Source: an uncultured bacterium
GTDB taxonomy: Bacteria > Bacteroidota > Rhodothermia > Rhodothermales > UBA10348
NCBI GenBank assembly: GCA_943788505.1
Contig: CALSQR010000002.1
Location: forward strand, 881,213 to 945,212
DNA length: 64,000 nt
Direction: 5' to 3'
Of this stretch, positions 43,567 through 51,105 are shown piece by piece. Each line of letters starts with the position of its first letter. Within the stretch, counting starts at the first letter, position 1. The notes beneath the pieces were generated by a model. It was not told the origin of the DNA. It worked only from the letters and a program-made list of their open reading frames with translations, and did no database searches. The position numbers and the translations under genes are program-made.

Positions 43567-45456
43567 ATGTCACTTCTTGTAGATTTTAATACTGTCCCTC
43601 AGCTATTCAATCGGCTGATTACTCATCATGGCAACAATGGTAAAGTCGTCCTGCGCCATGTCGATAAGGAAACCAAGGAGTGGGTCGACATCCTTTGGCC
43701 GGAGTTTCGTGACAATGTCCATGCGATGGCTGGATATCTGTACGCACAGGGCGTTCGACCCGGTGATCGCGTGGCTATCCTTTCTGAAAATCGACCCGAA
43801 TGGGCTTATGCGGATATGGCAACGCAGATTCTCAGTGCTGTAAACGTCTCGTTGTATACGACTCTTCCGCCAAAAGAAGTCGCTTATATCGTCCACGATT
43901 CAGGCGCGTCAGTCTTCATCGTCTCTACGGGCATCCAGGTCAAAAAGGCCATGGAGATTTACGACCTCTGTCCAGATCTGAAGAGAATCGTGTCGATGGT
44001 CGAACCGCGTGGCGAGAAGCCAGATTATGTAGATCTATTTGAAGAGGCGATGTCCTCCGGAGTGGAGCTATACAAGGAGTTCAAGGATGCTATTCATGCC
44101 AACGAAGCGAATGTAAAACCGAATGACCTGTCGACCTTGATCTACACATCGGGTACAACGGGCAACCCGAAAGGTGTGATGCTAACGCATTTGAACCTGA
44201 GCGAAAATCTCAAGTCCGCCCTGCAACGTTTGCGCCTTCGAGAAGGAGGACGACACCTGTCATTCTTGCCCCTATGCCATTCATTTGAGCGGCTGGGCGG
44301 CTACCTCGGCAGTATTGCCTCCGGAATGACGATCTCATACGCCCGAAGTGTTGATACCGTCACCCGGGATATTCTAGACGTCAAGCCAACTGTTCTTCTA
44401 TCCGTTCCCCGTCTCTACGAGAAGATTTTCAATACCGTTAGCAAAGCGGTTGAAGAAGGGTCCCCGGCGAAGAAAAAGATTTTTGTCTGGGCGCAGAAGG
44501 TGGGCTTCAAGTACAATATGGCCAAAGCACAAGGCCGCTCTATTGGTCCCATTGTGGCCTTGCAGTACAAATTGGCCTTCAAACTCGTATTCTCGAAGCT
44601 ACATGAAAAACTAGGCGGGCACATCGAATTCGGCGTTTCTGGAGGTGCGGCTCTACCGAAATCAATCGGTGAGTTTTTCTTTTCAGCAGGCATCCCGATT
44701 GTTGAGGGTTACGGTCTGACAGAAACGTCGCCAGTGTTGTCGATTTCACCCTTTCATCAGCCCCGATACGGCGCCGTAGGTCACATCATTCCTGGTGTAA
44801 CGGTTGGTATCCAGCATCTGGACGATGGACGTATGCTGGGAGAGATTCTCGGTGACACCTACCCGAACGATCTCACAACAGAGGCCGGGGAGATCGTTGC
44901 GAAGGGTCCAAACATCATGAAGGGATACTGGAATAAGCCTGAGGCAACGAAAGAGTCTATTGATCCCGAAGGATGGTACCATACTGGCGATGTGGGGCGT
45001 TTCGACAACGGATTCCTGGTTATCACGGACCGTATCAAACATATGATCGTCTCTGCCGGCGGTAAGAATATCTATCCCGGTCCGATCGAAGAAGGATTCA
45101 AGCACGAACCATGGATTGATCAGATCATGGTCATTGGCGAAGCACGGGAGTTTCTTACCGCCCTTGTTGTCCCTGATGAAGACGTAATCCGCAGTTTTGC
45201 CAAAGAACAGAAGCTCGAAGCATCCTCGCTTGAAGACATCCTTGCAACAGACGAGGTCAAGCGGGTTTTTGAGCAGCTGTTCAAGTCGTACTCACGGCAG
45301 GCTGCAGCCCATGAGAAGATTCGCGACTTCAGGTTAGTGCTCGAGCCATTTACGATCGATAATGGCATGATGACACCTACGATGAAGCTAAAGCGCAAGG
45401 TCATTAATGCGCACTACGCCGACCTCATCGACTCTATGTACAGCCACATTATTTGA
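43567..45456 (+). CDS. Long-chain fatty acid-CoA ligase (AMP-forming)
   Basis: 629 residues. The AMP-binding signature LIYTSGTTGNPKGVMLTH, VEGYGLTETSPVL, and GWYHTGDVGRFDNGFLVITDR are present, and the C-terminal PTMKLKRKVINAHYADLID carries the catalytic lysine region. It activates fatty acids to acyl-CoA for degradation or lipid synthesis, in the cytosol or on the membrane. It is the long FAA1/FadD15-like type. Follows pyrD by 58 nt and may share its transcript; the gene product is unrelated in function. Confidence 0.95.
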   Translation: MSLLVDFNTVPQLFNRLITHHGNNGKVVLRHVDKETKEWVDILWPEFRDNVHAMAGYLYAQGVRPGDRVAILSENRPEWAYADMATQILSAVNVSLYTTLPPKEVAYIVHDSGASVFIVSTGIQVKKAMEIYDLCPDLKRIVSMVEPRGEKPDYVDLFEEAMSSGVELYKEFKDAIHANEANVKPNDLSTLIYTSGTTGNPKGVMLTHLNLSENLKSALQRLRLREGGRHLSFLPLCHSFERLGGYLGSIASGMTISYARSVDTVTRDILDVKPTVLLSVPRLYEKIFNTVSKAVEEGSPAKKKIFVWAQKVGFKYNMAKAQGRSIGPIVALQYKLAFKLVFSKLHEKLGGHIEFGVSGGAALPKSIGEFFFSAGIPIVEGYGLTETSPVLSISPFHQPRYGAVGHIIPGVTVGIQHLDDGRMLGEILGDTYPNDLTTEAGEIVAKGPNIMKGYWNKPEATKESIDPEGWYHTGDVGRFDNGFLVITDRIKHMIVSAGGKNIYPGPIEEGFKHEPWIDQIMVIGEAREFLTALVVPDEDVIRSFAKEQKLEASSLEDILATDEVKRVFEQLFKSYSRQAAAHEKIRDFRLVLEPFTIDNGMMTPTMKLKRKVINAHYADLIDSMYSHII

Positions 45457-45500
45457 GCAACGTTACTTGTGGGATAAGGGATAGACCGCGGAGAATGCAG

Positions 45501-45917
45501 ATGAAACAGGTAGTATTAGTATTGCTGGTCGGGTTCTTGATGAGTGGGTGCGAGATCCTCGGACCAGATGACGAAAAAGATGAGGCGAGGACCTATCCAC
45601 AAGCCATGGACCTACCCGCGGCAGATCTTCAGCAGCTGTTGGATGGGATTCACGAAAATGGCCGTTTCAACCTTACTGCCTTTGTGGTGGGGATATCAGA
45701 ATGCCCTCCCGACTACGCCTGCTTGGTTGCAGATAACATCCAGGTAGCTGGGAGCCCACATACTGACGGACCCTCCCTGATGATTAGCGCCGAAAAGCCG
45801 TCACAATTCGACCAAGACGAACCCTATGTCCTGTCGATTGAGGTCTTCGGTGAACGCTTTCCCGAATCCAGCCAGTCTCGTTTTGTTTTGCTACTAGCCT
45901 ACTCGGACGCTGACTGA
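45501..45917 (+). CDS. Lipoprotein of unknown function
   Basis: 138 residues from the ATG at 45501 (MKQVVLVLLVGFLMSGC), chosen because GGAG lies 7 nt upstream; other starts up to 45453 are in frame. Lipobox LMSGC at residue 17. The mature part contains GISECPPDYACLVADNIQV and ends in a beta-rich segment (FVLLLAYSDAD). I recognise no family. The 3' end overlaps the R2lox gene tail by 19 nt on opposite strands. Confidence 0.8.
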   Translation: MKQVVLVLLVGFLMSGCEILGPDDEKDEARTYPQAMDLPAADLQQLLDGIHENGRFNLTAFVVGISECPPDYACLVADNIQVAGSPHTDGPSLMISAEKPSQFDQDEPYVLSIEVFGERFPESSQSRFVLLLAYSDAD

Positions 45918-47212
45918 ACTGGCGCTCCCGAGGCGCCACTTTCAATTCGGCGCATGCGCTTACCGAACTGATCCATGGCGAAGCGCAGAAAGTCCTCCTC
46001 ACGTAGACCGAATGGTACTGGATCGTACTGGGAGAAAATTTCAGAAATGGTAGCCGTTGCCACAGGGATTAGTTCTCCCATCACCTGATGGAAAAGAGGC
46101 GATAGCTCGGGATTCTCTCGAATAAGCCGAGTGATGAGGTGCACCCCGTACGCAATGTGCCTCGACTCGTCACGCTGAAGTAACCGGATCCCTTCTGTAA
46201 CCCCGGGCATAATACCTCGTGATTCTAGCACGCTGTAGAAAGCGTGATACCCAGTTTCGGCGAGCGTGCCTTCCACAACCATATTGTAGGTAGCCGATGC
46301 CGTTAGCTGAGCGGCAGGTGAGGAATCCGCATCAAGGCGATTCATAGCCGTAGGAAGGGCCTCATAAAACAATGCTCTATACGAGGCAGAATGGTATCCG
46401 GATAGATCGTCGGTTCGAACAACCACCTCCTTGAATATCCTGCTAAAGAGCTCGACGTGTTTAGCTTCCTCAAATAGAAATGTAGTCAAATACATTTCTT
46501 CTTCGATTCGTCCCTCTTTCGCGATGACCCGCATGAGTGGAAGTAAATCGAGTGTAACCGCCTCCTCGCCCGCTTGGAACATGGCCAATAAACGAACCAA
46601 GATATCTTGCTCATCTTCGGTCAATCGCTGCCAATCCGCCCGGTCTTTCTGGAAATCGATATCCATCGGATCCCAAACACCCAGTTTCTTGGCTTTCTGG
46701 AAAAGCTGCATCGGCAGACTATCCTGATCCAGGCCGCCTGCTGACGTTGTGCGGAATGCTTGGTGTGCATCCGATATTTGAGCAACTGCCCCGAGAGATG
46801 GTTTAGCCTTCATCTCTTCCTGCGGCTGCACTTCTGCCTTCTCCAGTGATATGGCGGCCTGTAGCATCTCTGTAGCGGCCTGGGCATGACGGCTGAGCTT
46901 TAGCAAGGAGCCGCGCTCCAACGTTATCACACCTTGCATGATGGCTACGATCGGCGCTACCTCGCCACTCAGAATTCGGCCCCAGTCTTTTTCGGAAGCG
47001 GCGAGGATGATGTCGGTTTTCAACAGCTCGTCCGGTGTGGCTTGTCTAATATCTTTACACCTTCCCCGATCTAGATCCAGCCACCAGTCGACTTTAGATT
47101 CTATGCGGAGGACGACGGGCCATTTCCACTTTCGGGCGGCTTTTCGATAGGCGTCACTCTGGTTGAGTGCTTCCATCCAGGCAAGCGCCCATTCTGAAGT
47201 AAATCGTTGCAT
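45899..47212 (-). CDS. SCP2-like domain fused to R2lox (R2-like ligand-binding oxidase)
   Basis: 437 residues. Residues ~1-125 look like an SCP2 sterol-carrier fold (WKWPVVLRIESKVDWWLDLD, then ILSGEVAPIVAIMQGVITLE). From ~160 on is an R2lox ferritin-like domain. Metal ligands are all in place: Glu217 in QAGEEAV, Glu249/His252 in FEEAKHVE, Glu314 in NMVVEG, Glu349/His352 in RDESRH. Val219 and Tyr309 match the pair that forms the Tyr-Val ether link in characterised Mn/Fe R2lox. R2lox proteins hold a long-chain fatty acid, so a lipid-carrier domain fused to it is sensible. It lies 43 nt after feoB on the same strand. Confidence 0.9.
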   Translation of the reverse strand: MQRFTSEWALAWMEALNQSDAYRKAARKWKWPVVLRIESKVDWWLDLDRGRCKDIRQATPDELLKTDIILAASEKDWGRILSGEVAPIVAIMQGVITLERGSLLKLSRHAQAATEMLQAAISLEKAEVQPQEEMKAKPSLGAVAQISDAHQAFRTTSAGGLDQDSLPMQLFQKAKKLGVWDPMDIDFQKDRADWQRLTEDEQDILVRLLAMFQAGEEAVTLDLLPLMRVIAKEGRIEEEMYLTTFLFEEAKHVELFSRIFKEVVVRTDDLSGYHSASYRALFYEALPTAMNRLDADSSPAAQLTASATYNMVVEGTLAETGYHAFYSVLESRGIMPGVTEGIRLLQRDESRHIAYGVHLITRLIRENPELSPLFHQVMGELIPVATATISEIFSQYDPVPFGLREEDFLRFAMDQFGKRMRRIESGASGAPVQSASE

Positions 47213-47255
47213 CGCGTGTTGATGGATTTGGTGGCTTGGGGCAATCTAGGGCGAA

Positions 47256-49493
47256 TTAACCCAGCCCCAGCGCCTTCCCGCCCTGATAGATCACGAAGGA
47301 AAACAGCCACGCCAGGCCTGTCATGTAAAGCCACATGACAGCTGGCCATTTCCAGGAGTTCGTTTCTCGGCGTGCGATAGCAAGGGTACTCATGCACTGC
47401 AACGCCAGAACAAAGAAAACCAGTAGACTAACGGCAACAAGCGGTGTATAGACGGGCGACCCATCGGCGTACCGATCCGCTTTCAGCTTTTCGCGCAACA
47501 GCGGACTGTCATCATCTATGTCACCGACGCTGTAAAGAGTAGCTAATGCTGAAATAATGACCTCGCGTGCAGCAAAAGCTGAAATGATCCCCGCGCTGAT
47601 CTTCCAATCGAAGCCAAGGGGACGCATAATGGGCTCGATGGCATGCCCCATTCGTCCGATCACACTACGCTCAATCTGATAGGCTGACTCCCGAGCATCA
47701 AGGGTTCTGATCGCGCCATTCATGGCGACTTGCGCTTCGATGAGTGCATTGGATGCTGTCATTCCCGCCGCTTGAAGAGAATCGGCTCGGGTGTCAATTT
47801 GCAGATCGATGGTTGCCCGCTCTGCAATCATTTCGTCTGGAGTATTGGACCGCGGGAACGTGGCCAAGACCCAAAGCAGGACAGACATACCGAAAATGAT
47901 CTTCCCTGCTCGAACTACGAACGCTTTAGAGCGATCGATCATTCGCCATATAATTTGCCGAAACCGCGGCATCCGATACGGCGGAAGCTCCATCGCGAAG
48001 AAGGACGACTCCCCCTTGAACACGAAGCGGCGCAATACGAAAGCGGCAATGAAGGCCATCACCGTACCCAACAAGTACATCGAAAACATCGCGATGCCCT
48101 GGAAGGTAAAAATGCCTAAAACGGCCCCGGTCGGTAAGAAGGCAGCAATGAAGAGAGTATAAACGGGCAGGCGGGCTGAGCAGCTCATTAATGGGGCGAC
48201 CATGATGGTGATCAGCCGATCTCGTGGGTTGGCGAGCGTACGAGCCGCCATGATGCCTGGAATAGCGCAGGCAAACGAAGAAAGCATCGGCACTACGGAT
48301 CCTCCCGATAGCCCGACGCGATGCATGACTCGATCCATGATGAAGGCTGAGCGGGCCATGTAGCCCGTATCCTCCATGAGACCCAAAAAGAAGAACAGCA
48401 ACAGGATTTGCGGCAAGAAAACAACCACATTGCCTACGCCCGTAATGACGCCATCGACCAGTAGATCGGTGAACATGCTGGGCGGCATCCCAGAACGTAC
48501 GAGGTCACCTAGCCCAACAACGCCTGCCTCGATACCATCCATCACAGGTGTGGCCCAAGTAAACACGGCCTGGAATATCAAAAGCAATACGAGCCCGAAT
48601 AGTAGCGGCCCGAAAATGCGATGGGTCAGCACTGCATCGATACGATCAGAAACAGTCTGCTGATTGGGGTCCTTTTGCTTTATGGCAACCCGCGCAACGA
48701 GAGGGCTGAGCCAGTTGTACCGACCCATGATTTCTGCTTGGCGATATGGGGCCTTTCTCTCCTCAAGCCGTTCGCGAACAGCTAACACACGAGCATGAAA
48801 TCTTGGAGCGCGTGTTAACCAGCTCTCCAACATAGTGTCGCTCGTGAGACACTGAAGAGCCTCAATGAAGCGACTTTTCTCAGGAAGATGAGACTTGAGC
48901 TCTTCCTCTAGATCAGGAATTACTTCTGCCACGACGGGCATTAGCTCCCACTTTCGCTCTGCTGGTTCGGGAAGCTCCTCTTGTCGCATACGGTACTTCA
49001 GCTTGCCAATTCCATCATTACGAGACGCGACCATCGGAATGACGGGCACTCCTAAGGACTCTTCCAGCGCTTTTACGTCGATTGACAAGCCGGCTTCTTC
49101 GGCCGCATCGGTCATGTTTAATGCTACGATGACCGGCAATCCCACGTCTATGACTTGTGTGACCAAGTACAGGTTGCGTTCGAGGTTACTTGCATCCACT
49201 ACACAGACCGCAAGGTCTGGAGCCGTTTCACCAGGGAGGTGCCCAATGAGGACATCGTAGGCTATGCGCTCATCGAGTGACTTCGGACTAAGGCTGTAGG
49301 AGCCTGGCAGATCAATCAGATCGATATCCAGATCGCCGACGATCCGACCGACTTTTCTCTCAACAGTTACGCCGGGATAGTTACCCACTTTTTGACGCAT
49401 CCCCGTTAGGAGATTGAACACCGTGGTCTTCCCCACATTCGGATTGCCAATCAGGGCAATTTTCCGCGTTGGTCTTGAAGTAGATTCAGCCAT
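47256..49493 (-). CDS. feoB: Ferrous iron transport protein B
   Basis: 745 residues. N-terminal GTPase with G1 GNPNVGKTTVFN, G3 DLPGSYSL and G4 NMTD; a GDI-like helical part; then the membrane Gate domains (LLSSFACAIPGIMAARTL, VPMLSSFACAIPG, SAGIISAFAAREV). It imports Fe(II) across the inner membrane. It follows two feoA genes with a 20-nt gap and is followed at 43 nt by the SCP2-R2lox gene, so a four-gene operon is likely. Probably repressed by iron through the palindrome upstream of feoA. Confidence 0.97.
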   Translation of the reverse strand: MAESTSRPTRKIALIGNPNVGKTTVFNLLTGMRQKVGNYPGVTVERKVGRIVGDLDIDLIDLPGSYSLSPKSLDERIAYDVLIGHLPGETAPDLAVCVVDASNLERNLYLVTQVIDVGLPVIVALNMTDAAEEAGLSIDVKALEESLGVPVIPMVASRNDGIGKLKYRMRQEELPEPAERKWELMPVVAEVIPDLEEELKSHLPEKSRFIEALQCLTSDTMLESWLTRAPRFHARVLAVRERLEERKAPYRQAEIMGRYNWLSPLVARVAIKQKDPNQQTVSDRIDAVLTHRIFGPLLFGLVLLLIFQAVFTWATPVMDGIEAGVVGLGDLVRSGMPPSMFTDLLVDGVITGVGNVVVFLPQILLLFFFLGLMEDTGYMARSAFIMDRVMHRVGLSGGSVVPMLSSFACAIPGIMAARTLANPRDRLITIMVAPLMSCSARLPVYTLFIAAFLPTGAVLGIFTFQGIAMFSMYLLGTVMAFIAAFVLRRFVFKGESSFFAMELPPYRMPRFRQIIWRMIDRSKAFVVRAGKIIFGMSVLLWVLATFPRSNTPDEMIAERATIDLQIDTRADSLQAAGMTASNALIEAQVAMNGAIRTLDARESAYQIERSVIGRMGHAIEPIMRPLGFDWKISAGIISAFAAREVIISALATLYSVGDIDDDSPLLREKLKADRYADGSPVYTPLVAVSLLVFFVLALQCMSTLAIARRETNSWKWPAVMWLYMTGLAWLFSFVIYQGGKALGLG

Positions 49494-49513
49494 GTGGGAA
49501 GTGCGAGATCAAT

Positions 49514-49735
49514 TCAGGGACGTTCAATCCGGATCAGTGCAGCCTCTGTTTTCCGGATGGAAAGATGGTATCCCCGCACCTTGATGTCGATCGGATCTCC
49601 TAGCGGCGCAAATCGAACAAACTCAATATCGGTTCCGGGCAGAAGACCCAATTCCATCAACCGTAAAGGCGGTTCTACGGTGGTCCAGCCTTGAATGCAG
49701 GCACGCTGCCCAGGCTTGAGATCGAGAAGGGTCAT
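49514..49735 (-). CDS. feoA: FeoA domain protein (proximal to feoB)
   Basis: 73 residues, an SH3-like FeoA fold: LLDLKPGQRACIQGW, LRLMELGLLPGTDIEFVRFA, PLGDPIDIKVRGYHLSIRKTEA. It assists FeoB in Fe(II) uptake. Its ATG overlaps the preceding feoA-like stop by 4 nt. Two separate FeoA proteins ahead of one FeoB is less common than a single one. Confidence 0.95.
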   Translation of the reverse strand: MTLLDLKPGQRACIQGWTTVEPPLRLMELGLLPGTDIEFVRFAPLGDPIDIKVRGYHLSIRKTEAALIRIERP

Positions 49736-49974
49736 GCAGGCTGGAGGACAGCGAAAACATTCATCGCAACCTCCTTTCGCAACACAACACGACTGGCATC
49801 AACACCACAAACGAACGAATCCTGATTGCGCAGGATATGAATCGGATTGCCCTCACGAATTCCCAATTCACGCAAACGGTCAGCCTCTGCCGGGAGCAGT
49901 GCCAAAAAGGCAAGCTGCACCACGACGCCACAGGCGAACGACGTTAATGGTTGTGGAAGTGAGATTGGGCTCAT
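49732..49974 (-). CDS. feoA: Second FeoA domain protein (operon-first)
   Basis: 80 residues. Shares the FeoA core (LLPAEADRLRELGIREGNPI, RNQDSFVCGVDASRVVLRKE) with a longer N-terminus (MSPISLPQPLTSFACGVVVQ). It is the first gene of the feo operon and is coupled to the next feoA by a 4-nt overlap. The palindrome at 50072-50094 lies about 100 nt upstream of its start. Confidence 0.9.
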   Translation of the reverse strand: MSPISLPQPLTSFACGVVVQLAFLALLPAEADRLRELGIREGNPIHILRNQDSFVCGVDASRVVLRKEVAMNVFAVLQPA

Positions 49975-50071
49975 GGGTTAGTAGAACCGGTTCTGTTTGG
50001 GAAATCCGGGTGGGATCGGGTTTCCCGGCGAAATACCTCAAACGGAAACCGTTCGAAGAGGGTCACGGGGT

Positions 50072-50094
50072 TTATTTAGAACTAATCTAAATAA
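50072..50094. promoter_or_regulatory. Perfect palindrome, candidate iron-repressor operator of the feo operon
   Basis: Arms TTATTTAGA (50072-50080) and TCTAAATAA (50086-50094) are exact inverse complements around a 5-nt centre (ACTAA). The layout and the TTAG-N-CTAA core resemble DtxR/IdeR-type operators; Fur boxes have a different core. It is the only strong palindrome ahead of feoA. The identity of the binding protein is inference. Confidence 0.65.
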
Positions 50095-50213
50095 GAATCC
50101 GGTCAGTTTCAGGGTATGTTACGGTTAATTTTTAGACAACAAGCCACTCTGGGAGTCGCCTTACAGGGAATCTAGGGGATCCATTACGCTAGCCGCTCCA
50201 TTAAACTTGGGGA

Positions 50214-50975
50214 TCACGGATCTCGAACACAGCGCACACCGATGGTCGGTGTCGTGACTGTGCCAAGAGTACCAGCCCGCCAATAGGTCCGTGCCACGTG
50301 TTGTTCTGCAGAAAAACCGCCGCCTCGGGCTAGGCGCAATTCCCGGGCGCTGAGATCAATCCAAATTGGATCTTGACCTGGCTCAGGGTAGAATTCGTAA
50401 TACTCGCCTATCCATTCTGCCACGTTTCCGCCCATGTCAAAGAGCCCAAAGGCATTCGGCTTCTTGCGACCCACCGGGAATGATTCGGCCATGCTGTTTT
50501 CCCGATACCTGACAAATTCTTCCATTTGGGTTTCATCATCCGTGCCAGGATAGAGCTGTTTCTTTGACCCTCCTGCAGCAGCATATTCCCATTCCTGTTC
50601 TGTGGGCAGTCGACCGCCCATGAACGCACAAAAAGCTAGAGCATCCTCCCAAACCATGTTGCCTGCGGCACGCGTTCCACGATTAGATTCGTTTGGTAGG
50701 ACCGTCTCCCGCCCTGTCTTTTCTGCAAACAGATCGTACTGATCGAGTGTGGTTTCGTAGCGAGAGACATAAAAAGGCTGAATTCGAACGCCGTGTACCG
50801 GCAAGGCATCTTGAACGCTTTGCTCGAAGGAGTCACCCATCAGATAAGGCCCGCCTTCTAGGCGCACCCACTCGAATCCTACAGCCTCGAACTCAGCAGG
50901 AACGCTGACCGAGGCACAACCTGTGATGACTAGCAAAAAGAGAGGAAGGCTTCGTATTCGAATCATCGACTTCAA
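50214..50975 (-). CDS. Lipoprotein with sulfatase-modifying (FGE/SUMF1) fold
   Basis: 253 residues. Lipobox LLVITGC (residue 20). The FGE-type fold is clear: VRLEGGPYLMGDSFEQS, FYVSRYETTLDQYDLF, GGRLPTEQEWEYAAAGG, NAFGLFDMGGNVAEWIGEYY, and RLARGGGFSAEQH ... GVRCVRDP. The two active-site cysteines of formylglycine-generating enzymes are absent from the C-terminal part, so it is not expected to convert sulfatases; such proteins often serve as structural or ligand-binding domains. Envelope location. Confidence 0.88.
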   Translation of the reverse strand: MKSMIRIRSLPLFLLVITGCASVSVPAEFEAVGFEWVRLEGGPYLMGDSFEQSVQDALPVHGVRIQPFYVSRYETTLDQYDLFAEKTGRETVLPNESNRGTRAAGNMVWEDALAFCAFMGGRLPTEQEWEYAAAGGSKKQLYPGTDDETQMEEFVRYRENSMAESFPVGRKKPNAFGLFDMGGNVAEWIGEYYEFYPEPGQDPIWIDLSARELRLARGGGFSAEQHVARTYWRAGTLGTVTTPTIGVRCVRDP

Positions 50976-51025
50976 ATCTGATAACGGAAGTGGCCTCTAT
51001 TAGACAGACAAACATTGGTGCAGTT

Positions 51026-51055
51026 GCTGCGCGGGGCGATAACGCCCCGCGCAGC
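51026..51055. terminator. GC-rich hairpin, possible terminator
   Basis: Perfect 13-bp stem GCTGCGCGGGGCG (51026-51038) with its complement at 51043-51055 and loop ATAA. It lies just after the ABC permease gene on the minus strand and before the FGE-fold gene. There is no strong T run, so termination would be weak or need Rho. Confidence 0.5.
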
Positions 51056-51105
51056 CATATGTCGTTTTAACAGAATAGACCACAATACCGGCTAGTAGGC
51101 CGGCA

